Of a DNA stretch of 33,336 bases, positions 8,301 to 15,328 are shown in pieces. Origin of the DNA: JBBDWJ01 sp040902925 (GTDB lineage Bacteria; Acidobacteriota; Terriglobia; Bryobacterales; UBA6623); contig JBBDWJ010000144.1 of NCBI GenBank assembly GCA_040902925.1, forward strand, positions 1 to 33,336, read 5' to 3'. Under the pieces are notes generated by a model that searched no databases, was not told the DNA's origin, and worked only from the letters and a program-made list of their open reading frames with translations. A program made the position numbers and the translations under genes. Positions within the stretch are counted from its first letter, which is position 1. The number at the start of each line of letters is the position of its first letter.

Positions 8301-9012
8301 CCTCGTAGCGCTTCGCCTTCGACGCCTGCCGCTTCAACGAATTGACCTGGCGCGTGACCTCCTGCAGGATGTCGTTGACGCGATTCAGGTTCTGGCGGGC
8401 GCTTTCGAGCTTCAGTTCCGCCAGCCGCTTGCGCGACTTGAACTTGGTGATCCCGGCCGCTTCTTCCACGAAGCCCCGCCGGTCGATCGGCTTGGAACTC
8501 AGGATCTGTCCGATGCGGCCCTGCTCGATGATCGCGTAGTGCTCCGGACCAAGCCCGGTGCCCATGAACAGGTCTTGGATGTCGCGCAGCCGGCAGGTTT
8601 TGCCGTTGATCAAATATTCGCTTTCGCCCGATACGAAAAGTTTGCGGGTGACCAGGATCTCGGCAGGCCCCTTCGAAGCGCCGTTCGAAGACCCGTCGCC
8701 GCCGTTGCGGTGATCGCCGTTCCGCTTTTCAGCCAGATACGCCTCGGGATCGAGCAGCGTCAGGCTGACGGTGGCCATGCCCGACCCTTTGCGGTCGCGC
8801 GAGCCGGCAAAAATCACGTCCTTCATCTGCGAGCCGCGCAGCGACTTCGCCGAGCGCTCGCCCAGCACCCAGCTCATCGCGTCGCTGACGTTCGACTTCC
8901 CGCAGCCGTTGGGGCCGACGATCGCCACCACGCCAGAGCCGTTGAATTGGAATTGCTCGCGTTCGCAGAACGACTTAAAGCCGTGAAGCTCGAGTTTTTT
9001 CAGCTTTAGCAA
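5335..9012 (-). CDS. smc: Chromosome segregation SMC ATPase
   Basis: A 1225-residue SMC protein, the ATPase core of the bacterial condensin that works with ScpA and ScpB in chromosome compaction and segregation. The N-terminal head has the family opening KLELHGFKSF and the Walker A GPNGCGKSN (33-41). Two long coiled-coil arms rich in Glu, Gln, Arg and Leu flank a hinge at about residues 520-690. The C-terminal head has the ABC signature LLSGGEKS (about 1110) and Walker B FCVLDEVDAALDEAN (about 1140). The start is a TTG at 9010-9012, since no in-frame ATG precedes the conserved opening. GAGG lies 11 nt upstream and a 6-bp hairpin (9031-9045) just beyond it. A short divergence in the first head (a Gly/Asn/Asp-rich stretch, KRNGDHRNGGDGSS) is a common variable loop. 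Neither scpA nor scpB is adjacent. Confidence 0.97.
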   Translation of the reverse strand: MLKLKKLELHGFKSFCEREQFQFNGSGVVAIVGPNGCGKSNVSDAMSWVLGERSAKSLRGSQMKDVIFAGSRDRKGSGMATVSLTLLDPEAYLAEKRNGDHRNGGDGSSNGASKGPAEILVTRKLFVSGESEYLINGKTCRLRDIQDLFMGTGLGPEHYAIIEQGRIGQILSSKPIDRRGFVEEAAGITKFKSRKRLAELKLESARQNLNRVNDILQEVTRQVNSLKRQASKAKRYEEIRGELTGALSLVLGHRYRHLDQQARQAAGEMETAQAEYRHRAERVGAIEGELTANRGQEQTLETGLEHSREELSALTVELERLRSRIEKQAGLADENQKRVEQAETESTLLGERIEQLEQEAASEQQSVGTVAEQSEGVRGRLVEKNAEVEQQQKSLREVEQSQEGSRQKVLRLLGELASLRNELAKIEEFLAGTERQAGRMKEEQGGAEAELAELQQTRIRLEQQVETQQKELDALGQRRDELDAAISGLKQQAQASRADAERLQKEVSKLSARRDSLDEILSHHAYTTETVKSLFTSIERSPVAGFAPVGILADFVEVDPQYERATEEFLHEELEYVVVRSWQEARQGIHLLRSETQGFATFLVHPDTPVQEETPALGPETGVLGRLAEKIHLTNGLSASASTVLPRLRSCYLVEDEETARRLALQYPDFHFLLPNGVCYRGYTVSGGKKTAAGPLALKRELRELRPAILNVEQSLERASTATTQAEEQITARTAELEGVRSQLQSLEKAALAAEHQLRESKNQMEKAERRLSLAQLEIKRLSHEQERAAGEFEQKRAAVEQRDRERAEAEDALSAMRQQLEEGQRLHSQLVEEQTGLRTEVATLQERLKAANASLARAQQAVKEHEQRRERIIEQIRHWGEERQRLLADNIEIEQRLTEHDARHGQLQQEIKEAAESLDGLRGRTVELEAEVKAVREDLEAARDRRSTIELNLVQLRSDLKHLAEECQRELHQTIEEVASAHGEDLSEEQLAETEASYQQLRAKLESLGPVNVLALEEYEEARQRMEFLEIQHSDLLDSIRDTQKAITEIDTASRRQFQIALEEINRHFREIFRTLFGGGIAEMRLSDEENAADAGVDIVASPPGKRLQNIALLSGGEKSLTALALLMATFLYRPSPFCVLDEVDAALDEANLYRFRQLLEHMSSHTQFIIITHSKTTMEAAETLYGVTMAEPGVSRLVSVRMPNVKATAPAETEEKVALTVGA

Positions 9013-9284
9013 CGGATCTGCAACCTCATTTCCCGGGGACCGGGAGCCGCTCTCAAACCCGCGAGAAGGCCTCTTTCGAGTTTAACCGAGGCGCTCTAGC
9101 GGAGAGAGGCGGCGGATAGAAGGATTCAACCGCTCTGACCTGACTATCCTAACCCCACTCCTGGACGATGTAAAGCACATTGATACCAAAATGTTGTATG
9201 TAAGCCTCATCACAGATACTAGATATAGCATAGCGGTAGCTCTATCCGGTGTGTTATCAATGGGATACTATCGGTCATATCGTC
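9013..9284. promoter_or_regulatory. Divergent smc / PD40 intergenic region
   Basis: The smc-proximal half is GC-rich and holds the hairpin TCCCGG-GGA-CCGGGA (9031-9045), which would fold in the smc leader. The half next to the PD40 gene (about 9170-9284) is distinctly richer in A and T than anything else in the window. It repeats GATACTA exactly (9215-9221 and 9264-9270). TTGTAT (9194-9199) and TACTAG (9217-9222), 17 bp apart, are a weak sigma-70-like pair. The composition suggests a promoter; exact elements are uncertain. Confidence 0.35.
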
Positions 9285-10316
9285 ATGAGCTTCACTACCT
9301 TGTTCCGTCTTTCGATCGTTTTTGCGGCTGTAGCGCCGCTTTTCTCACAGGGCTCGGCATACCTAGCGAATATCCAGCAGTTGACCGCGGGTGGCCAGAA
9401 CGCGGAGGCGTACTGGTCTCCGGATGGGAAGCGCCTGATTTTTCAGTCCACGCGCGACGATCGCTCGTGCGACCAGATTTACGTCATGAACGCCGACGGC
9501 TCCGGCGTGCGAATGGTCTCGACCGGCCATGGCGCGACGACCTGCGGCTATTTTCTGCCCGACGGGAAGCGAATCGTCTACGCATCGACGCACGAGCGCT
9601 CACCGGAGTGCCCAGCGCGGCCGGACCGCAGCAAAGGCTACGTTTGGGCAGTTCACGCCGGCTACGACATTTTTGTCGCCAACGACGATGGTTCCGAGTT
9701 GCACCGGCTGACCGACGCCGAAGGCTATGATGCCGAGGCCACGGTCAATCCCCAGACACGCACGATCGTCTACACCTCGAAAGCGTCCGGCGACCTCGAT
9801 CTTTGGAAGATGGGCTTCGATGGCGAGGGGAAGCAGCGCGTCACCGCGAGCTACGGCTATGACGGCGGCGCGTTCTTGTCGCGCGACGGCAGCAAGATGG
9901 TCTGGAGGGCGAACCACCCGTCGGGCGACGAGCAGCGGCAGCGCTACAAGGAGCTGCTCGACCAGGATTTAACCGCCCCGATGAAGATGGAATTGTTCGT
10001 AGCGAACGCGGACGGCTCAGAGGCCCGCCAGATCACCGATTTTGGGTGCGCCAGCTTCGCGCCTCAATTCACGCCCGACGGCCGGCACATTATCTTTTCG
10101 TCGAACCGAAACAAGTGCGACAGCCGCGAGTTCGAGTTGTTTTTGATTGACCTCGACGGAAAGAATCTGCGGCAGGTCACCGAGTTCGGCGGATTCACTT
10201 CGTTTGCGGAATTCTCACCTGACGGGAAACGGCTGGCGTTTACTTCCGACCGCAACGCGAAGGGACGTTACGAGTTCAATATTTTTGTGGCGGATTGGAC
10301 GGAACCGCGGGAGTAG
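9285..10316 (+). CDS. Exported PD40/TolB-like beta-propeller protein
   Basis: A 343-residue secreted protein. Residues 1-24 form a signal peptide (MSFTTLFRLSIVFAAVAPLFSQ). The rest is a series of PD40 (WD40-like) blades, recognisable from repeated SPDGKRLIF, LPDGKRIVY, TPDGRHIIF and SPDGKRLAFTSDRN strands, with DIFVANDDGSELHRLT-type connectors. About six blades are visible, as in TolB-type propellers. Such proteins act in the periplasm or outside the cell, as interaction platforms or propeller domains of peptidases; no catalytic domain is fused here. The ATG at 9285 is preferred over a GTG at 9249 because the signal peptide begins there, though neither has a clear ribosome site. The function is unknown beyond the fold. 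It is convergent with the DUF1501 gene. Confidence 0.82.
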   Translation: MSFTTLFRLSIVFAAVAPLFSQGSAYLANIQQLTAGGQNAEAYWSPDGKRLIFQSTRDDRSCDQIYVMNADGSGVRMVSTGHGATTCGYFLPDGKRIVYASTHERSPECPARPDRSKGYVWAVHAGYDIFVANDDGSELHRLTDAEGYDAEATVNPQTRTIVYTSKASGDLDLWKMGFDGEGKQRVTASYGYDGGAFLSRDGSKMVWRANHPSGDEQRQRYKELLDQDLTAPMKMELFVANADGSEARQITDFGCASFAPQFTPDGRHIIFSSNRNKCDSREFELFLIDLDGKNLRQVTEFGGFTSFAEFSPDGKRLAFTSDRNAKGRYEFNIFVADWTEPRE

Positions 10317-10409
10317 GCTGATTAGGGATTCTCTCCCCCCTTTAAGGCGTTTCCTCATCGACCAGCCTAACTAAGCTAGCTGCCGAGGACCGGCCTGGTC
10401 TAGGGCAGC

Positions 10410-10429
10410 GGGCGTAGCACGCTACGCCC
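10410..10429. terminator. Stem-loop between convergent PD40 and DUF1501 genes
   Basis: GGGCGTAG (10410-10417) and CTACGCCC (10422-10429) form a perfect 8-bp stem with a CACG loop. It lies about 95 bp after the PD40 stop and 120 bp after the DUF1501 stop on the other strand. There is no T-run, so it may be a symmetric terminator or another dispersed palindrome. Confidence 0.4.
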
Positions 10430-10439
10430 CTACGTGCGC

Positions 10440-10494
10440 GCTTGGGCTGATTGAGTCGCTACGTCCGCCCAGCTTGGGCTGATTGAGCAGCTAC
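10440..10494. repeat. Two-copy 32-bp spaced direct repeat
   Basis: GCTTGGGCTGATTGAG occurs exactly at 10440-10455 and 10472-10487. Each copy is followed by two variable bases and GCTAC (10458-10462, 10490-10494). Conserved units are thus 23 bp on a 32-bp period. The CTAC ends match the arm of the neighbouring hairpin, so both could belong to one intergenic element. Function unknown. Confidence 0.55.
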
Positions 10495-10547
10495 AGGCCA
10501 CCGCTTGCTTACGCGCGCGGCTCTGTTGGCTTTGCGATCCCGGGCTT

Positions 10548-12014
10548 TTACCCGACCCACAAATCCGCTACCGGCTTGCCCTTCACCAACTCGCGCGGCT
10601 GGTTGAGGTGGTTGTGGATCTCCATGCCCGGGTCGATGCCTAGCGCGTAGTACACCGTGGCGAGCAGGTCGGTCGGATGGACCGGCTTTTCCTTCGGCGA
10701 CGACGCAGTGTCATCCGATTCGCCATAGAGACGGCCGCCCGGGATGCCGGCGCCGGCGATCATCGCCGTGTAGCAGTACGGCCAGTGGTCGCGGCCATCG
10801 GGCGAGTTGGAGTTGCCCGACGTACTCACGCCCAGCCGCGGCGAGCGGCCGAATTCGCCAACCGCCACCACCAGCGTTTCTTCGAGCAAGCCGCGCTGAT
10901 GCATGTCCTCGAGCAGCGCCGAGAGCGTCTGGTCAAGCTTGGGGCAGTGCAGGTCTTTGAGCGGCCCGAAGTTCGCGGCGTGGGTGTCGAAGGAGTCGGT
11001 TTCGGGATTGCCGTTGGAAACCGACGGCCAGTTCACTTGAACGAAACGCGTGCCCGCCTCGATGAGGCGGCGCGCCATCAGCGCACCTTGCCCGAAGGTA
11101 TGGCGCCCGTACGTCTCGCGCACCGACGACGGCTCTTTTTCAAGATCAAACGCATCGCGCGCCTTCCCGGAGAGCACCAGATCAAAGGCCTTCTCGTAGT
11201 ACTTGTCGAGCGCCGAGTTTTCGACGGCCTTTTCGAGCTGCGGCATCGAACCGTTAATACCCTTGAGCAGCTCAAAACGATCCTGTAGCCGGTCGGGGGG
11301 CGTTTCCTTGCGCAGTTCGAGGTCGTCGAGCGTGATCGGCTTGTTGGGGTCCTGGTAGAGCCGGTAGGGGTCGAACGCTTTGCCGATGAAACCCGCTGCG
11401 CCGCCTTTGCCGATGACGCTCGATTCCTGCAGCGGCCGCGGCATCTCAACGAACGGCAGTACCGCTTCGGTTGGCGGCTTGAGCTTACTGATCCACGATC
11501 CGGCGGTCGGAAAGTCGATCGGCGAAGGTGGCTCGAGCTGCCCCGATGGCGATACTTTGTCCGGCGGATAGCCGGTCAGCATCTGATAGATCGCCGCCGT
11601 GTGGTTGAACAGCCCGGCCGGCGTATAACTCATCGAGCGGATCAAGGTGCAGCGCTCGATCGAAGCCGCCAGCTTGGGCATCGTCTCGCTAAGCCAGATG
11701 CCGGGCACCTTCGATTGGATCGGCTTGAAATCGCCGCGAACGTTCGAGGGCGCGTCGGGCTTGGGGTCCCAGATATCGATGTGGCTCGGCCCGCCTTGCA
11801 GGAATAGCACGATGACGGATTTGGCGGCGCCAAAACCTTGCGCACCGGCGAAACGCGGCGGCACGGCAGCCGAGGCGGCGCGCGCGGCGTCCTGCAAAGC
11901 AAGGAACTCGCTCAGTCCCAGCCCGAACAGGCCCAGGGAGCCGACTTTAAGAAAGTCCCGGCGGGTTGAACCGTCACAAAGGCGAACCTGACTGCGAGTT
12001 GGGATGGTCAGCAT
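10548..12014 (-). CDS. Tat-exported DUF1501 protein
   Basis: A 488-residue DUF1501 protein, a family with an alkaline-phosphatase/sulfatase-like fold that is abundant in Acidobacteria and Planctomycetes. A twin-arginine signal is clear: STRRDFLKVGSLGLFGLGLSEF near residues 16-37, followed by an alanine-rich cleavage region (AARAASA). Family blocks are LFLQGGPSHIDIWDPKPDAP (about 70-90), the VAVGEFGRSPRLG block near residue 390, GRDHWPY and PVHPTDLLATVYYALGIDP near the C-terminus. The Tat signal implies folding in the cytoplasm and a periplasmic location. Planctomycete homologues often pair with DUF1549 cytochromes; none is seen here. The ATG at 12014 has GGAG 8 nt upstream. It follows the SBBP gene on the same strand after 147 bp, so co-transcription is possible. 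The enzymatic activity is not established. Confidence 0.9.
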   Translation of the reverse strand: MLTIPTRSQVRLCDGSTRRDFLKVGSLGLFGLGLSEFLALQDAARAASAAVPPRFAGAQGFGAAKSVIVLFLQGGPSHIDIWDPKPDAPSNVRGDFKPIQSKVPGIWLSETMPKLAASIERCTLIRSMSYTPAGLFNHTAAIYQMLTGYPPDKVSPSGQLEPPSPIDFPTAGSWISKLKPPTEAVLPFVEMPRPLQESSVIGKGGAAGFIGKAFDPYRLYQDPNKPITLDDLELRKETPPDRLQDRFELLKGINGSMPQLEKAVENSALDKYYEKAFDLVLSGKARDAFDLEKEPSSVRETYGRHTFGQGALMARRLIEAGTRFVQVNWPSVSNGNPETDSFDTHAANFGPLKDLHCPKLDQTLSALLEDMHQRGLLEETLVVAVGEFGRSPRLGVSTSGNSNSPDGRDHWPYCYTAMIAGAGIPGGRLYGESDDTASSPKEKPVHPTDLLATVYYALGIDPGMEIHNHLNQPRELVKGKPVADLWVG

Positions 12015-12161
12015 GGTGCGTTCTCCACGGCGAACTGCTAGGTATTATAAGCCACTCCGAGAGCGGGCCAAGACAGCGAGCGACTACCACCATCGTGGAA
12101 ACCCCACGCAACGTGGTGCCGCGCTGTCGTGTTCATGCGCCACTGCGTTGCTGGTCAAGGC

Positions 12162-15062
12162 TCATTGCACCCGAATCGTGACGGCGTTTGACGTCAGGCC
12201 CCCGGCCGTCAGGCGGATCGCCACCAAACCCCGGCCGGCGAGGCTTGGCGACAACACGATGTTGATTTGATCCAACCCCGAGAACTCGATTTGATCTCCG
12301 GCGAAGGTGACCACTTGCGGGATGCCGTCGATCGAAACGCTCACATTGGCCGCGCCGCCCGCGGCGCGGATCCCGGTGCCGTACATGACCAGAACGGCCT
12401 GGTCGGCCGCCGACCCGATATCGACCGGGATCGGCTGAATATTCGGCGGGAACTGGTTGGGGTCATAGATCGTTTGCGAGCTGCGCGAACCGTTGGCGCG
12501 ATCCACGACGACAACGCCTGCGGCGACACCCTGGCCGGTTGCATTGATCGAAAACAACGCTGGGGCGACAGCTTGCACGGTAACCGTTCCCCGGGCAATG
12601 ATCTCGCCGTTCCGCAATACCTGGACCGTCGCCGTTCCGGGCGCTGTTCCCGGCGGGACCAGAAAATTGATCTGCTGCTGAGACACGAAAAACAACGCCG
12701 CGGTACGCGCGAAGCCCGCGTTGTCGATGACGCTGACTCGCACGCCAAGCAGTTCCGAGGGTAGCGGTTTCGTCGTCGCCACTTCGACGCCCGGCGCCAG
12801 GTCGGGTCCGAAGGCGGAGGCAATGGAATCGGGCGCCACAGGGGCGTTGGGGTCATAACTCGCCGCCGAAACGGTGGTGGCGGTCAGCGTCTCGCTGATC
12901 TTCAACACGAACGCGTCGGCGCCTTCGCTTTTGGCTTGCTGGAACGCGCCGCCGGTGACAGGAAAGTTTGTTGAGCGCGTCACGCCGGTGATGTAGAGAC
13001 TGCCGGCAGCGTCGCGAGTGATGTCGCGCGCCTCGTCGCGCCCGTCCCCTCCCAGAAACGTCGAATAGGTCAACAAGCGAAAAAGCGGGTCGATCGTCGC
13101 GACGAACGCATCGCCATCCCCGCCGCCTATTTCCGGCTGGATGGTTTCGGCGGTGACGGGGAAGTCCGCGGACTTGGTGTGCCCCGTCACGGTGACGCTA
13201 CCGTCTTCCCAAACCACCAGGCCGTTGGCCGTGTCTTCTTCGCCCGACCCGAGGTAGGTCCGGCGCTGCACCTGCAGCCGCGGGGATTCGATGACCTTAA
13301 TCACGAAAGCGTCACCGCCTCCGTTGTACTCGTTCTGAAAAACCGGCGGCGTCCGAAACAGGTCGTTCGATCGAGTAAACCCGGCTACGTAGGCGTTGCC
13401 CAGCGTGTCCACGGCAATCCCATTGCCGAAGTCGGCGCCGTTCCCCCCGAAGAAGCTTGAGTAGGCGAGCGCGGTGCCTTGACCGACAATCTTGACCACG
13501 AAAGCGTCTTCCTCGGAGTCGCGCTCGGGTTGGAATGCACCGGCTGTTACCGGGAAACTGTTCGATAGCGTGTAGCCCGTGACGTAGATAGTGCTAAACG
13601 AGTCGATGGTGAGGGCCAATCCATCGTCGTCGGAGCCGCCGCCGAGGAACGTCGAGAAAACCGGTCCCGAACCGCTGGCGTTCATTTTGACGACGAAGGC
13701 GTCCGCGCAGCCACCAAAAGACGTCTGCGCCGACGATGGCGTGGTCGGGAACTGGCTCGAACGCGTTCCTCCGGTCAGATAGGCTTGCCCCTGCGAGTCG
13801 ACCACGACGTCGTTGGCCCAGTCCTGATCGTCGCTACCGAGAAACGTCGAGTAGACCAGGCGGCTGCCATCCGGGCTGATTTTGGCGACGATCGCATCCC
13901 TGCCGCCACGCCCGAATTCCTCCTGCCAGGCCCCGGTGGTTGTGGGGAATTCCACCGACTCGGTCTCGCCGACGACGTAAACCGACCCATCCGGACCGAC
14001 CGCAATGCCTCGCCCCCGATCATCATCATTCGAGCCGAGGAAGGTGGAGTAGACTAGGCCGGTGCCGATCGGGTTCAGCTTGGCGACAAAAACGTCGTCG
14101 TCGGGTCCCCCGAAGGTAGTCTGCACCGATCCCGCGGTGGTCGGGAAGCGGCTGGATTGGGTTGTGCCGGCGACGTAGGTGTTTCCGGCGGCGTCCACAA
14201 CCACGCTGAAGCCCTCGTCGTCGTCGGTGCTGCCGAGGTGAGTCGAGTAGTTCAGCACGGGATCGATAATCAGCGGCAGCGAGGGATCGTAGGCGCAGGC
14301 CAGCTCGAAGCCGAAACGGCCGGGGCCACGCGGCTCGTAGTTGCCTGCGACGATAATTCGCTCGTCGCCGTACTGCTGATAGATCAGCGGTCTTTCGTAG
14401 CGCAGCGGTTGGTGGCCGAGCGCGAGCAGCAGATCACCGCTTTCATCGATCGACAGCGATTCTTGCCCGCTGAACTCGAGCTCGATTTGACGCGGGTCCG
14501 CACCGGGTGCAACGACAAAGTCGTATTCGAGAGAGCCCTGCGCGCCGTAGTAAACGACGTCAACGCCCGGGTAAACGGCTGGCTGGCGAACTTGGCCGTA
14601 GTGGGCGATGCCGGATCGCCACCGCGCTGGATCGCTGCCCAGGAAGTAGTGGCTCCTGCCGGCCTGCGGTTGCTCGCCGCGCAGTTCACCGCCGGCGGCG
14701 GCGCCCGCGAGTCGCATCCGTAGCACGTTCTGCTCACGGTTCTTCGAGACGGCCTGCTGGCTTCGAGAATGTCGCGCTTCGCGCGCTGGCAACGCCAGCA
14801 CGGCTTCCTCGCGGGTCAGGAACAGCGTAAAGCCTGGACCGCGCGAGAGGAACTTCACGTTAGCGTCGGTTTGCCCGAGATTCTCCTCGAACCGGAGCGG
14901 CAGAGTTGCGAGCTTTCCAGCCATACGCAAGGTCTTCGCACACGCCGCCGCTTGGGTTTGGATGCCGCTCCCCGCGTTCGGCCACATCAACGCCAAAGCG
15001 GACAACATTCCCAGGAAAGCGGCTCCGGCCAGGTACGGCAATTCGCGGCGCAACAATGACAT
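12162..15062 (-). CDS. Secreted SBBP-repeat protein with TIGR03437 C-terminal domain
   Basis: A 966-residue extracytoplasmic protein. Residues 1-30 form a membrane-spanning signal (LAGAAFLGMLSALALMW). Residues about 52-265 match the N-terminal module common in these proteins (LRFEENLGQTDANVKFLSRG). From about 268 to 725 there are seven SBBP repeats of 60-66 residues with the pattern YSTFLG..DD...GIAVD..GN.YV.G.T.S..FPTT.GA.Q...GG.DAFVAK, which build a beta-propeller. Residues about 726-966 (VSAASYDPNAPVAPDSIAS...) are the TIGR03437 beta-sandwich domain typical of Solibacter and relatives. The ATG at 15060-15062 is preceded by GAGGAG 7 nt upstream, an excellent ribosome site. Asp-rich loops (STDDDEG, SNDDDRG) may bind calcium, which is inference. 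The role is probably at the cell surface (adhesion or matrix); the substrate is unknown. Confidence 0.92.
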   Translation of the reverse strand: MSLLRRELPYLAGAAFLGMLSALALMWPNAGSGIQTQAAACAKTLRMAGKLATLPLRFEENLGQTDANVKFLSRGPGFTLFLTREEAVLALPAREARHSRSQQAVSKNREQNVLRMRLAGAAAGGELRGEQPQAGRSHYFLGSDPARWRSGIAHYGQVRQPAVYPGVDVVYYGAQGSLEYDFVVAPGADPRQIELEFSGQESLSIDESGDLLLALGHQPLRYERPLIYQQYGDERIIVAGNYEPRGPGRFGFELACAYDPSLPLIIDPVLNYSTHLGSTDDDEGFSVVVDAAGNTYVAGTTQSSRFPTTAGSVQTTFGGPDDDVFVAKLNPIGTGLVYSTFLGSNDDDRGRGIAVGPDGSVYVVGETESVEFPTTTGAWQEEFGRGGRDAIVAKISPDGSRLVYSTFLGSDDQDWANDVVVDSQGQAYLTGGTRSSQFPTTPSSAQTSFGGCADAFVVKMNASGSGPVFSTFLGGGSDDDGLALTIDSFSTIYVTGYTLSNSFPVTAGAFQPERDSEEDAFVVKIVGQGTALAYSSFFGGNGADFGNGIAVDTLGNAYVAGFTRSNDLFRTPPVFQNEYNGGGDAFVIKVIESPRLQVQRRTYLGSGEEDTANGLVVWEDGSVTVTGHTKSADFPVTAETIQPEIGGGDGDAFVATIDPLFRLLTYSTFLGGDGRDEARDITRDAAGSLYITGVTRSTNFPVTGGAFQQAKSEGADAFVLKISETLTATTVSAASYDPNAPVAPDSIASAFGPDLAPGVEVATTKPLPSELLGVRVSVIDNAGFARTAALFFVSQQQINFLVPPGTAPGTATVQVLRNGEIIARGTVTVQAVAPALFSINATGQGVAAGVVVVDRANGSRSSQTIYDPNQFPPNIQPIPVDIGSAADQAVLVMYGTGIRAAGGAANVSVSIDGIPQVVTFAGDQIEFSGLDQINIVLSPSLAGRGLVAIRLTAGGLTSNAVTIRVQ

Positions 15063-15328
15063 GCGGTTTCTCCTCGTCGGTTTTCGGTCGCGGGCGGATC
15101 GCGGGCGTTTGGGAAGGCCGATCCGGGCGGGCTTGCCGGTGACGCGGCGTCAGCCTCTATGATCGGCAACAATAGCCATTGGTTTCAATACGAATGCCCG
15201 TGAATGTTGGGGCGCCGCCCCGTCTCGGCCGGCCGCTGGGCTCGACGGAGCGATGGATCGCACGAACGGCCGTGCAGGATGCCGGTGCGCGCAAGTTCCC
15301 GCTACACTAATTCTTTCTGGTACCCGCA
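15063..15328. promoter_or_regulatory. Divergent SBBP / ileS intergenic region
   Basis: The 266 bp between two divergent starts carry the SBBP ribosome site at one end. In the middle is an inverted repeat TGACG-CGG-CGTCA (15140-15152) that could be a dimeric regulator site. TACACT (15303-15308), a -10-like hexamer, lies 20 nt before the ileS ATG; no good -35 is seen. I looked for a T-box (specifier stem and antiterminator with TGGN) and do not see one. Confidence 0.3.

Noticed and set aside
13400..14262. Possible direct-repeat array resembling CRISPR or a long tandem repeat
   Set aside because: The roughly 190-bp periodicity is explained by SBBP repeats within one coding frame.
15063..15328. 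T-box leader upstream of ileS
   Set aside because: No antiterminator TGGN bulge, specifier loop or terminator with a T-run could be found.
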